From Alistipes senegalensis JC50 (GTDB taxonomy: Bacteria; Bacteroidota; Bacteroidia; Bacteroidales; Rikenellaceae), in assembly GCF_025145645.1 (NCBI RefSeq), contig NZ_CP102252.1, positions 3,959,198 to 4,023,197 of the forward strand: a stretch of DNA of 64,000 nucleotides. The letters run 5' to 3'. A program made the translations under genes and the position numbers. The notes beneath the pieces are model-generated. The model saw only the letters and a program-made list of their open reading frames with translations, was not told where the DNA came from and searched no databases. This document shows positions 42,443-50,812 of this stretch, one piece after another (position 1 is the first letter of the stretch; each line of letters starts with the position of its first letter).

Positions 42443-43426
42443 ATGACACGTTTGAAGATAGCCCTCCTGGCCGGCGGAGATTCGCCCGAGCGGGAGATCG
42501 CCCTCCAGAGCGCCGCGCAGATCGAAGCGGCCCTCGACCACTCGAAATACGACATCACGGTCGTCGATCTCCACGGCCGCGACTGGCACCACACGACGCC
42601 CGACGGCCGCCAATGGCAGGTGGACAAGAACGACTTTTCGATCACCGTAGACGGTGAACGAAAATCGTTCGACTATGCCCTCATCATCATCCACGGCACG
42701 CCCGGCGAGGACGGCAAACTGCAAGGATACCTCGACATGATGGGCATTCCCTATTCGTCGTGTCCGATGACCTCGTCGGTCATCACCTTCGACAAAATCA
42801 CCACCAAACGCACGCTGGCGGGCCGTGTCAACCTCGCACGCGAAATTTTCCTGCGCCGGGGCGAGGCGTTCGACGCGTCGAAAATCGTCGCGGAACTGGG
42901 CATGCCGCTTTTCGTAAAACCCAACGCCAGCGGTTCGTCGTTCGGCGTGACGAAGGTCCACACCCCGGAGGAGCTGCCCGCAGCCATTGACGCGGCCTTC
43001 GCCCAGGGCGACGAAATCCTGATCGAGGAGTGCATCACGGGCCGCGAAATGGGCTGCGGAATCCTGATCGCCGGCGGGAAGGAGTACATTTTCCCCATCA
43101 CGGAGATCGTTTCCAAAAAGGATTTCTTCGACTATCAGGCCAAATACACCGAGGGGTACTCCGACGAAATCACCCCGGCGGACATCGCCCCCGAGGTCAA
43201 AGCCGAATTGAACCGCATGACCCGCGAAGCCTATAAAACCTGCCGCTGTGCGGGAGTCGTAAGGGTTGATTTCATCGTAACCCCTTCCGGAAAGCCCTAC
43301 TTCATCGAGCTGAATTCGATTCCCGGCATGAGCGCCGGAAGCATCGTCCCCAAGCAGGCCCGCGAAATGGGCATGTCGCTCGGGGAACTATATGACATCA
43401 TCATCGCCGACACGTGCCGCAAATGA
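42443..43426 (+). CDS. ddl: D-alanine--D-alanine ligase
   Basis: ATP-grasp ligase that makes the D-Ala-D-Ala dipeptide of peptidoglycan. It has 327 residues. N-terminal LLAGGDSPEREIALQSA is the substrate-loop region. The ATP-grasp part has VKPNASGSSFGVTKV, EECITGREMGCGIL and the metal site FIELNSIPGMSAGSIVPKQA, of which ELNSIPGM is diagnostic. Length and motifs are complete. It starts 1 base after nadD and overlaps the DUF3109 gene by 4 bp. Confidence 0.95.
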   Translation: MTRLKIALLAGGDSPEREIALQSAAQIEAALDHSKYDITVVDLHGRDWHHTTPDGRQWQVDKNDFSITVDGERKSFDYALIIIHGTPGEDGKLQGYLDMMGIPYSSCPMTSSVITFDKITTKRTLAGRVNLAREIFLRRGEAFDASKIVAELGMPLFVKPNASGSSFGVTKVHTPEELPAAIDAAFAQGDEILIEECITGREMGCGILIAGGKEYIFPITEIVSKKDFFDYQAKYTEGYSDEITPADIAPEVKAELNRMTREAYKTCRCAGVVRVDFIVTPSGKPYFIELNSIPGMSAGSIVPKQAREMGMSLGELYDIIIADTCRK

Positions 43427-43995
43427 TCGAAATCGACGACAAGATCGTAAGCGCCGACCTGCTGCGCGAATGCTTCGCCTGCGACATCGCGCAGTGCAAG
43501 GGCATCTGCTGCGTCGAGGGCAATGCCGGGGCGCCGCTCGAAGCGGAAGAGGTGGAGATCCTCGAACGCGAATACCCCAATTACAAACCCTGCATGACGC
43601 CCGAAGGCATCGAGGCCGTCGAACGGCATGGTTTCATGGTCGTAGACGAAGACGGCGACCTGACCACGCCGCTGGTGAACGATGCCGAATGCGCCTATAC
43701 CTATACGGAGAACGGCGTGACGCTCTGCGCCATCGAAAAGGCGTGGATGGAGGGCAGAACCCCGTTCCGCAAGCCGATCTCGTGCCATCTGTATCCGATC
43801 CGCCTGATGCGCTTCTCGAACGGCACCGTGGGGCTCAACTACCACCGCTGGTCGGTGTGCGCCCCGGCCCGCCGGTGCGGCGCGAAGCTGGGCATCCCGG
43901 TCTACAAGGCCCTTCGGGAGCCGATCGTCCGCCGCTTCGGCGAGGAATTTTACAAGGCGCTGGAAGCGGCCGAAGAACTGATCAGACAACAATAG
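43423..43995 (+). CDS. DUF3109 family cysteine-cluster protein
   Basis: Conserved protein of 190 residues with several paired cysteines: CFACDIAQCKGICC near residues 15-28, then single Cys in CAYTYTENGVTLCAIE and in ISCHLYPIR. This resembles the YkgJ-type metal or Fe-S cluster group. The function is unknown. Its ATG overlaps the ddl stop (ATGA), so coexpression with the cell-wall ligase is very likely. A GTG three codons upstream is a weaker start. Confidence 0.82.
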   Translation: MIEIDDKIVSADLLRECFACDIAQCKGICCVEGNAGAPLEAEEVEILEREYPNYKPCMTPEGIEAVERHGFMVVDEDGDLTTPLVNDAECAYTYTENGVTLCAIEKAWMEGRTPFRKPISCHLYPIRLMRFSNGTVGLNYHRWSVCAPARRCGAKLGIPVYKALREPIVRRFGEEFYKALEAAEELIRQQ

Positions 43996-44001
43996 AAGAC
44001 T

Positions 44002-45213
44002 ATGAAAAAATACCTGTTGACACTTGCGGCCCTCTCGCTGGTCCTCACCTCGGCGGCCCGCAAACCTAAAAATGCGCGCACGCAAACCGCCGCGAAAAAC
44101 AGCGAAGCCGCCATTGCCGATTCGCTCCTGGTCGTGACGGCCCGGCAGGCGTCGCTGATCGACTCGCTCCGCAGCCTCGTCGTCGCCGAACACACCGCCG
44201 GGGAACTTTCGGGAGACAGGAACGAAGCCGAAGAGACCGAAGAACCCGTCGTCAGCCCCGAACAGGCCGCCGCAGACTCCGTCGCCGTATTGCAGCTGCG
44301 GCTGCGGCCCACGAAGATCGAATCCATCTTCGACACCAACGGGCTGACCGTGATCGACACCCTCGCAACGGACAACGACGCCGTGCAGGTGATTCTTTAC
44401 AGCAACAATTCGTGGAAATACGTCCGCAACCGCGAGATCGCCAAGGACAGCACCATCTTCGAGAAATACTGGGACACGACGACGCTCTTCCCTTACCGGG
44501 AAGTCGATATGTCGGGCATGCCCAAATCGGTGGTCATCGACCTCGTGGATTCGCTGACCTGCTACCACTGTCCCTATCAGGGCACGGTGCATCCGCACGG
44601 AAAATACGGTCCGCGGCGCCGGCGCCAGCACCAGGGCGTGGACCTGCCGCTCAAAACAGGCGACCCGGTCTACGCCACCTTCTGCGGCCGCGTGCGCATT
44701 TCGCAGTACAACAAGGGCGGCTACGGCAACCTCGTCATCATCCGCCACGACAACGGGCTGGAGACCTACTACGGACACCTCTCGGAGCGCATGGTGGAAC
44801 CCGGACAATGGGTCGAGGCGGGACAGATCATCGGTCTGGGCGGCTCGACGGGACGTTCGACGGGGCCCCATCTCCATTTCGAGACCCGCTACTACGGACA
44901 GTCGTTCGACCCCGAGCGTCTGATCGACTTCAAGAACGGCACGCTGAGCCGCGAGACGTTCCTGCTGAAAAAGTCGTTCTTCAGCATCTACTCCAACGCC
45001 GGGCAGGATTTCGAAGACGAAATCGCCAACGAGGAGCAGGACAAGAAGGAAGCCGCCGAAAAAGCGGCCATGAAATACTACAAGATCCGTTCGGGCGATA
45101 CGCTGGGCGCCATCGCACGCCGTCACGGCACGACAGTGGCAAACCTCTGCCGACTGAACGGCATCAAATCGACCACCATCCTGCGCATCGGACGTTCGCT
45201 GCGGGTGCGGTAA
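44002..45213 (+). CDS. M23 metallopeptidase with C-terminal LysM domain
   Basis: Predicted exported peptidoglycan endopeptidase of 403 residues. The signal peptide ends about residue 19 (TSAARK). A coiled region (about 30-95) precedes the M23 domain. Zinc ligands are in RRQHQGVDLPL (HxxxD, about residue 212-216) and GPHLHFE (HxH, about residue 292). The last ~45 residues are a LysM repeat (YKIRSGDTLGAIARRHGTTV), which binds GlcNAc-containing glycan. Both domains look intact, so this should be an active hydrolase, possibly in cell division or envelope remodelling. It lies in the run after ddl and DUF3109. Confidence 0.9.
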   Translation: MKKYLLTLAALSLVLTSAARKPKNARTQTAAKNSEAAIADSLLVVTARQASLIDSLRSLVVAEHTAGELSGDRNEAEETEEPVVSPEQAAADSVAVLQLRLRPTKIESIFDTNGLTVIDTLATDNDAVQVILYSNNSWKYVRNREIAKDSTIFEKYWDTTTLFPYREVDMSGMPKSVVIDLVDSLTCYHCPYQGTVHPHGKYGPRRRRQHQGVDLPLKTGDPVYATFCGRVRISQYNKGGYGNLVIIRHDNGLETYYGHLSERMVEPGQWVEAGQIIGLGGSTGRSTGPHLHFETRYYGQSFDPERLIDFKNGTLSRETFLLKKSFFSIYSNAGQDFEDEIANEEQDKKEAAEKAAMKYYKIRSGDTLGAIARRHGTTVANLCRLNGIKSTTILRIGRSLRVR

Positions 45214-45243
45214 CACGGAGTGAAACTCACCGACTCCACCCGA

Positions 45244-46023
45244 ATGATACCCAAGAAAATCCATTTTTGCTGGCTGGGGGGGGGTAAATACCCTGAGCGG
45301 GTCCGGCAGTGCATAGAATCGTGGCGCAAGATACTGCCCGGTTACGAGATCGTCCGCTGGGACGAGAGGCGTTTCGACGTGAACTCCGTACCCTGGGTCC
45401 GGGAAGCGGTCGAGCGAAAGAAATACGCCTTTGCCGCCGACTACATCCGCCACTATGCGCTCTATCACGAGGGCGGCATCTACCTCGACACCGATGTCGA
45501 AGTGCTCAAACCGTTCGACGACCTGCTCGACGCCGAAATGTTCGCTGCCATAGAGACCGAAGAATCGGTGCTGGCCCGCAATGTCGCCGAAGGCCGCATT
45601 TCGGAAACGGGGGAGGTGCTGACGGACGGACTGTTTCCGGACATGGGATTGGGATTGCAATCGGGTGCGTTCGGCGTCGCGGCGGGCCATCCTTTCACCC
45701 GACGCTGCCTCGACTGGTACGAAAGCCGCCGTTTCATATGCGAAGACGGAACGCTTTACGACAAGATCATCGCGCCCGACATCATGGCATACCATGCCCG
45801 GCCGGCCGGACTGAAATACAAGGATGTTGCGCAGGAACTGGACGAGGGCATCCGCATCCATCCTTCGCCGACCATAGCCGCGTATGCCGAGAAAGCCGCT
45901 CCCGAAAGTTATGCCATACACCATTGCCTCGGCAGCTGGCGGCCGGCAGCGCCCCGCCGGAAAAAGAGATGGTATTCGCGCTGGTGGAAAAGTCTGATGC
46001 GCGGACTCGGACTGCACAAATAA
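45244..46023 (+). CDS. Glycosyltransferase with DXD motif (GT32-like)
   Basis: Predicted nucleotide-sugar transferase of 259 residues. IPKKIHFCWLGGGKYPE at the start and ALYHEGGIYLDTDVEVLKPF (DXD metal site about residue 86-90) fit the Gly_transf_sug / OCH1-like group found in capsule and LPS loci. A basic C-terminus (RRKKRWYSRWWKSLMRGLG) suggests membrane association. The ATG at 45244 is preferred to a GTG at 45220. A run of nine G (45276-45284) encodes LGGG about residues 11-14, so slippage would truncate the protein early. It is the only sugar transferase in this stretch. Confidence 0.78.
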   Translation: MIPKKIHFCWLGGGKYPERVRQCIESWRKILPGYEIVRWDERRFDVNSVPWVREAVERKKYAFAADYIRHYALYHEGGIYLDTDVEVLKPFDDLLDAEMFAAIETEESVLARNVAEGRISETGEVLTDGLFPDMGLGLQSGAFGVAAGHPFTRRCLDWYESRRFICEDGTLYDKIIAPDIMAYHARPAGLKYKDVAQELDEGIRIHPSPTIAAYAEKAAPESYAIHHCLGSWRPAAPRRKKRWYSRWWKSLMRGLGLHK

Positions 46024-46059
46024 GAGAGGGGGCTCGGGATATGCCCCGAGCCCCCTCTC
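46024..46059. terminator. Terminator-like hairpin after the glycosyltransferase gene
   Basis: A 15-bp perfect stem (46024-46038 with 46045-46059, loop ATATGC) immediately follows the stop codon and faces the converging proC gene. There is no long T tract. Confidence 0.7.
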
Positions 46060-46136
46060 CAAAAACGATTATCACATCCGGGCGCAGAACCGGGCAGGAC
46101 GCCGGGAAACTACCCGCCGCCCCTAAAACCCGCCTC

Positions 46137-46922
46137 TTAGACGGGCTTGTTCTGCACGGCATCGACGGCGGCGATGACCGCACCGCGCAACCCCTTGTGC
46201 TCCAGTTCGGCGACGCCCACGATCGTCGTGCCTCCGGGCGAGCAGACGGCGTCTTTCATCACCCCGGGGTGCTGTCCCGTAGCGAGTTGCAGTTTCCCCG
46301 TTCCGGCGACCATCTGGCTCACCATCCGGTAGGCGTCGGCGCGCGGAACGCCGTGTTTGACGGCCCCGTCGGCCAGCGCCTCAATGAACATGGCGACGAA
46401 CGCCGGACCGCAGCCGCAAACGGTGCTCGAAATCCCGAGCAGGGCGGTATCCATCGGAATCACGCTCCCCAGCGTCGAGAAGAGTTTCTCCACGCTCGTC
46501 CACTGCGCATCCGAAAGCGAATGGCGGCGTTCGCAGACGACGATGCCTTCGCAGACCGAGACGGGAGTGTTGGGAACGGTCGATAGGTGAGCCGTTCCGG
46601 GGAGGAGCATCCGCTCGTAATCGTCGAACGTGACGCCCGCGGCCACCGAGACGACGATTTTCTCCGCCAGAAGTTCCCGGACGGGGGTTACGACCGCCTC
46701 GACCTGATAGGGTTTCACGGCGACGACCACGATGTCGGCGAACTCCGCGACAGAGGCGGCATCGTCGAAGGCCCGGAACCCGTGCGGCTCCGTATTGCGC
46801 TGCAATTTCGCACGGTCGCGTGCGCAGGCGCCGATATTCCCGGCCTCGACGGCCTTTCCGCGAACCAAGCCGTGCGCGAGGGCCTGCGCCATATTCCCGA
46901 ATCCGATAAATCCGATTTTCAT
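46137..46922 (-). CDS. proC: Pyrroline-5-carboxylate reductase
   Basis: Last step of proline synthesis, NAD(P)H reduction of pyrroline-5-carboxylate. It has 261 residues. The start MKIGFIGFGNMAQALAHGL carries the Rossmann GxGxxA motif. VAVKPYQVE and TIVGVAELEHKGLRGAV (with SPGGTTI before it) are the typical ProC segments near the C-terminus. It is 10 bp after yggS on the same strand; yggS-proC is a pairing seen in many bacteria. Confidence 0.93.
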   Translation of the reverse strand: MKIGFIGFGNMAQALAHGLVRGKAVEAGNIGACARDRAKLQRNTEPHGFRAFDDAASVAEFADIVVVAVKPYQVEAVVTPVRELLAEKIVVSVAAGVTFDDYERMLLPGTAHLSTVPNTPVSVCEGIVVCERRHSLSDAQWTSVEKLFSTLGSVIPMDTALLGISSTVCGCGPAFVAMFIEALADGAVKHGVPRADAYRMVSQMVAGTGKLQLATGQHPGVMKDAVCSPGGTTIVGVAELEHKGLRGAVIAAVDAVQNKPV

Positions 46923-46932
46923 AGTCTTTGAT

Positions 46933-47601
46933 TTATTTCGTGTAGTCTCTGTTTCCGAAGATCAGGGAACCGACGCGCACCATCGTCGAACCGCACTCGA
47001 CAGCCAGCGGATAGTCGTGCGACATGCCCATCGACAGCGTGTCGAACCGCGCCCCGAAGTAGGGTTGCAGCAGGTCGAAACAGCGGCGGAGTTCGTTGAA
47101 ATCGCGGCGGATCGTCTCCCCGTCGTCGGTGTTGGTGGCGATCCCCATCACGCCGCGCACGCAGACGTTCGGCATCTGCGCAAAGGGCGCCGTACGGATG
47201 TACTCCATCAGTTCGCCCACGTCCCAGCCCGTCTTGGTCTCCTCCGCGGCGACGTGTATCTCCAAAAGAATCCCGATCGTGCGCCCGCACTTGGCCGCCT
47301 CGCGCTGGATGGCCTCGGCCAGCCGGGCGCTGTCAACCGACTGGATCAGCGTCACGAACGGGGCGATGTATTTGATCTTGTTGGTTTGCAGGTGGCCGAT
47401 CATGTGCCACTCGATGTCCTTGGGCAGGGCTTCGTATTTTTCGCGCAGCTCCTGCGGACGGCTCTCGCCGAAGATGCGGTGGCCGGCATCGTAAGCCTCG
47501 CGGATCATCTCCGCAGGGTGGGTCTTCGAGACGGCGACCAGCGTGACCTCCGCAGGGATCGTCGAGCGCACGAACGACAGTTGACAAGCTATATCCGACA
47601 T
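46933..47601 (-). CDS. YggS-family PLP-homeostasis protein
   Basis: Pyridoxal-phosphate carrier or homeostasis protein (YggS/PLPBP) of 222 residues. The PLP lysine is in LVAVSKTHP (about residue 24). Other landmarks are FGESRPQELREKYE, WHMIGHLQTNKIKY and LSMGMSHDYPLAVECG. The start at 47601 gives MSDIACQLSFVR; upstream in-frame codons lie in an A/T-rich promoter-like stretch. Next to proC, its usual partner. Confidence 0.92.
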   Translation of the reverse strand: MSDIACQLSFVRSTIPAEVTLVAVSKTHPAEMIREAYDAGHRIFGESRPQELREKYEALPKDIEWHMIGHLQTNKIKYIAPFVTLIQSVDSARLAEAIQREAAKCGRTIGILLEIHVAAEETKTGWDVGELMEYIRTAPFAQMPNVCVRGVMGIATNTDDGETIRRDFNELRRCFDLLQPYFGARFDTLSMGMSHDYPLAVECGSTMVRVGSLIFGNRDYTK

Positions 47602-47673
47602 TGTTTTTTCAGTTTTACCCGGTAAAAATACGCAAAATTCGTACAAACACGAAACCGTCCCTCAAAAAAGCCG

Positions 47674-48891
47674 TCATTTCGCCGCCACGATCCGCGAACA
47701 GCCGAACTCCCCGGGGAGCCGGTATCCCGAATCGGACAGCAGGTCGTAGACCCAGATCCGGCGCACGTCCGCCTCCTCGCACAGCATGCAGAGCTTCGGT
47801 CTGCCGTCTCTGACGAATTCCGAAACCGAAAGCACGGTCCCTTCCACCTCGCACAGCGGCCCGCCCAACGACCCGGAAACGGGATCGAACAGCCGCAGCT
47901 GCGTCCTTCCCTCCTTCGACACGGCATAGCCGCCGGCCTGAACCATCTTGTCCGGATCGGCCGCCGAGGGGACCGCCGTCCAGAACGGAACCATCGCATC
48001 GGCCGCCACGGCCTCGCCCGGTCCCCAGCCGCCGGGAATCCGCAGCAGAACCGGGATACAGGTGCCGTCGGCATTGCGCTGCGCGAGCAGCAGATCGGAG
48101 CCGACCCGCACGAAAGGCTGCACGATCAGCGTCCGCACGATCTCGTCGGGCACCTGCCAGGAGACCGATCCCGCGGAGGGAGTGCGGGTCACGCTTCGGG
48201 TCGTCAGCGTCAGCCGCCCCGCGTCGTGGGAAACGAGTCCGACGGAGGAGTCGGTGATCTGTCCGGCCAAGAGACAACTCCGGTATCCGAAATCGTCATA
48301 ATAATTCATCGTGAGGTCGAAACCGACCATCGAACCGGAGCAGACGCCGCAAATCCAGCCCGAGCCGGGAAGCCCCACGGCGCAGGCGATTCCCCGGCCG
48401 GCACCGAGCGTCGCAACCCGTGTCACTTCGCCCGTCGAAAGGTCGATGCGGTCGATCGCGGCCCCGTCCGTATCGGAATCCGAAATGCCGTAGAGCGCCT
48501 CGGATTCCGGAATTCCGTCGGCAACGCGGATCTTGCCCAGAGGCATCAGATGCCCCCGGCGGAACAGCAGCACCGTGGCCGTCGAAGCAGGGTAGTGCCC
48601 CGGGGCCAGAAAGGTGACGCTCGCGGCGGAGCGCGCCGTGACGATCCCCCGCAAGCCTTTGGCGCAACCGTTCGGGGCGAACCCCTCGGCGCCCTCCTCC
48701 CAATGGATTTCGAACATGATTTCGTCATCGGCCTCGAAGCCCTCGGCCGAGACGGTCACCCCGTCGCCGGGCGTGAAGACCCGCGATTCGGGAGGCATGA
48801 CGACACCGGTCACCAAAGCCGGGTGCGCCGCCCTGTCGGAGCAGGCCCCGAAGATCGCCCCGGAGAGGAGCAACAACAGGAATTTTTTCAT
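47674..48891 (-). CDS. Lipoprotein of unknown function with beta-propeller-like C-terminus
   Basis: Predicted lipoprotein of 405 residues. The signal peptide ends at a lipobox FGAC (Cys about residue 17). Residues ~25-110 look like an IPT/TIG-type Ig domain (PESRVFTPGDGVTVSAEGF). The remainder has regularly spaced strands (ALYGISDSDTDG, GFDLTMNYYDDFGYRSC, RLFDPVSGSLGG) suggesting a beta propeller. No catalytic motif was recognised. The ATG at 48891 is chosen at the signal peptide. A longer start at 48963 would pass through a nine-C run (48928-48936). Confidence 0.7.
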   Translation of the reverse strand: MKKFLLLLLSGAIFGACSDRAAHPALVTGVVMPPESRVFTPGDGVTVSAEGFEADDEIMFEIHWEEGAEGFAPNGCAKGLRGIVTARSAASVTFLAPGHYPASTATVLLFRRGHLMPLGKIRVADGIPESEALYGISDSDTDGAAIDRIDLSTGEVTRVATLGAGRGIACAVGLPGSGWICGVCSGSMVGFDLTMNYYDDFGYRSCLLAGQITDSSVGLVSHDAGRLTLTTRSVTRTPSAGSVSWQVPDEIVRTLIVQPFVRVGSDLLLAQRNADGTCIPVLLRIPGGWGPGEAVAADAMVPFWTAVPSAADPDKMVQAGGYAVSKEGRTQLRLFDPVSGSLGGPLCEVEGTVLSVSEFVRDGRPKLCMLCEEADVRRIWVYDLLSDSGYRLPGEFGCSRIVAAK

Positions 48892-48969
48892 ACAAAAATA
48901 TGAATTACAGTTCGTTACCTCCGCTCCGGGGGGGGGTATTTCCGGGATGTACAGACAGCGCATCCGATA

Positions 48970-48977
48970 CAAATATA
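48970..48977 (-). promoter_or_regulatory. -7 box of the 405-residue lipoprotein gene
   Basis: TATATTTG on the minus strand, predicting a start near 48963. The 5' leader would then contain the C9 tract (48936-48928 on this strand), about 37 nt before the start codon. Confidence 0.55.
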
Positions 48978-49065
48978 GCGAACTTTCGCCGTTTCCGAAC
49001 AGTTTCGTGCCGGAACGGCACTTTCAGAGGGCCGGAACGTTTTGTTGAGCCATACGCAATTCGGG

Positions 49066-49097
49066 TTTGGAACCGTCCGTTCTTTTTAGTACCTTTG
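49066..49097 (+). promoter_or_regulatory. Full Bacteroidota promoter of the C69 peptidase gene
   Basis: TTTG at 49066-49069, a spacer of 20 nt and TACCTTTG at 49090-49097 match the -33/-7 consensus completely, 20 bp before the ATG. Confidence 0.75.
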
Positions 49098-49117
49098 GTG
49101 TCAAAACCTGAAAAACA

Positions 49118-50812
49118 ATGAAAAAACTCCGATTGATTCTTGCAGCGACCGCCGCAGTCGCATACGGCGCGGCATCGGCCTGCACCAATTTCATCGTCAC
49201 CAAAGGAGCTTCGACCGACGGTTCGGTGATGGTCACCTATGCGGCCGACTCCCACGCGCTCTACGGCGCGCTGTATCACACCCCCGGCGGCAAATTCAAG
49301 GACGGAGCGATGCTCCCCGTCTACGAATGGGACACGGGCCGCTACCTGCGGGACATCCCGCAGGTCCGGGAGACCTATTCGACCATCGGCAATATGAACG
49401 AACATTCGCTCATCATCGGCGAAACGACCTACGGAGGCCGCCGCGAACTGGAGGATTCGACGGGACGCATGGACTACGGATCGCTGATCTACATCACGTT
49501 GCAGCGCGCCAAGACCGCCCGCGAGGCGATCGGCGTAATCGTTGACCTGGCCAACACCTACGGCTATGCGTCGAGCGGCGAATCGTTCTCGATCGCCGAT
49601 CCCGACGAGGCGTGGATCATGGAGCTGATCGGCAAGGGTTTCAAGGACGACGGCAAGGGCGGCAACGCCCGGAAGGGCATCGTATGGGTGGCCCGCCGCA
49701 TTCCCGACGGCTATGTCTCGGCCCACGCCAACCAGGCCCGCATCACCACCTTTCCGAAGGACGATCCCGAAAACTGCCTCTACTCGCCCGACGTGATTTC
49801 GTTCGCCCGCGAGATGGGATATTACGACGGTCCGGACGCCGATTTCAGCTTCTGCGACGCCTATGCACCCCTCGATTTCGGGGCCATGCGCGCCTGCGAA
49901 GCCCGCGTGTGGGCTTTCTTCCGCACCGTGGCCGACGACATGGACCGGTATGCGGACTATGCGATGGGCCATAACAAGGAGAACCGCATGCCGCTGTGGG
50001 TGAAACCCCGCGCGAAAGTATCGCCCAAGACGCTCTTCGACTGCATGCGCGACCACTACGAGGGGACCCCGATGGACATGACCGCCGACATCGGCGCCGG
50101 AGGCCACAACTGCCCCTACCGCTGGCGTCCGATGGAATTCGAGGTGGACGGCGTGAGCTACGTCAACGAACGCGCTACGGCCACCCAGCAGACCGGATTC
50201 TGGTTCGTTGCGCAGGCCCGGCCCGACGTGACGCGCGACATGGGCGTCCTCTGGTTCGGCGTGGACGACGCGGCGACCTCGTGTCTGACGCCGATCTTCT
50301 GCTCGGCGCAGGAGGTTCCCGAGTGTTTCCGCGAGGGCAACGGCTCGATGCTGGAATATTCGCCCACATCGGCGTTCTGGCTCTTCAACCGCACGACCAA
50401 CTTCGCCTACATGCGTTACGACATGATCTCGGCCGACATCCGCAAGGTCACGGACAAGTGGGAGAACGACATGCTCGCCAATGTGCGGAATATAGACGCC
50501 CGGGTGGGCCGGATGTCGCCCGCGGCACGCCGCAGCTACCTCACGCAGCTGAGCGTGGAGACGGCGCAGGAACTTTTCGACCGCTGGCAGAAGCTCAACA
50601 ACTACCTGCTGGTGAAATATATGGACGGCAACGTGAAGAGCGAGCACGGCGACGTGCTGACGTTCCTCGACGGCGAGGGCGGCCCGGCACATTTCGTGGA
50701 CAACGGCAACGGACGGCAGATCCCCGGCAAGATTCAGTTCCCGGGCTACAACGAGAAATGGAAGCGCGCCGTGGCGGCCGATAACGGAGAAACATTGAAA
50801 GTGGTAAAATAA
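49118..50812 (+). CDS. C69-family dipeptidase
   Basis: N-terminal-nucleophile dipeptidase of 564 residues, exported. The signal peptide ends before SACTNFIVTKGASTDGS, in which the Cys at about residue 22 becomes the nucleophile after processing. Further family features are TYAADSHALYG, MNEHSLIIGETTYGGR, and SSGESFSIADPDEAWIMELIGKG. Here FSIADPDEAWIMEL is diagnostic of PepD-type enzymes. The length is normal for the Bacteroidota group. Its stop overlaps the lpdA start (TAATG). Confidence 0.9.
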   Translation: MKKLRLILAATAAVAYGAASACTNFIVTKGASTDGSVMVTYAADSHALYGALYHTPGGKFKDGAMLPVYEWDTGRYLRDIPQVRETYSTIGNMNEHSLIIGETTYGGRRELEDSTGRMDYGSLIYITLQRAKTAREAIGVIVDLANTYGYASSGESFSIADPDEAWIMELIGKGFKDDGKGGNARKGIVWVARRIPDGYVSAHANQARITTFPKDDPENCLYSPDVISFAREMGYYDGPDADFSFCDAYAPLDFGAMRACEARVWAFFRTVADDMDRYADYAMGHNKENRMPLWVKPRAKVSPKTLFDCMRDHYEGTPMDMTADIGAGGHNCPYRWRPMEFEVDGVSYVNERATATQQTGFWFVAQARPDVTRDMGVLWFGVDDAATSCLTPIFCSAQEVPECFREGNGSMLEYSPTSAFWLFNRTTNFAYMRYDMISADIRKVTDKWENDMLANVRNIDARVGRMSPAARRSYLTQLSVETAQELFDRWQKLNNYLLVKYMDGNVKSEHGDVLTFLDGEGGPAHFVDNGNGRQIPGKIQFPGYNEKWKRAVAADNGETLKVVK

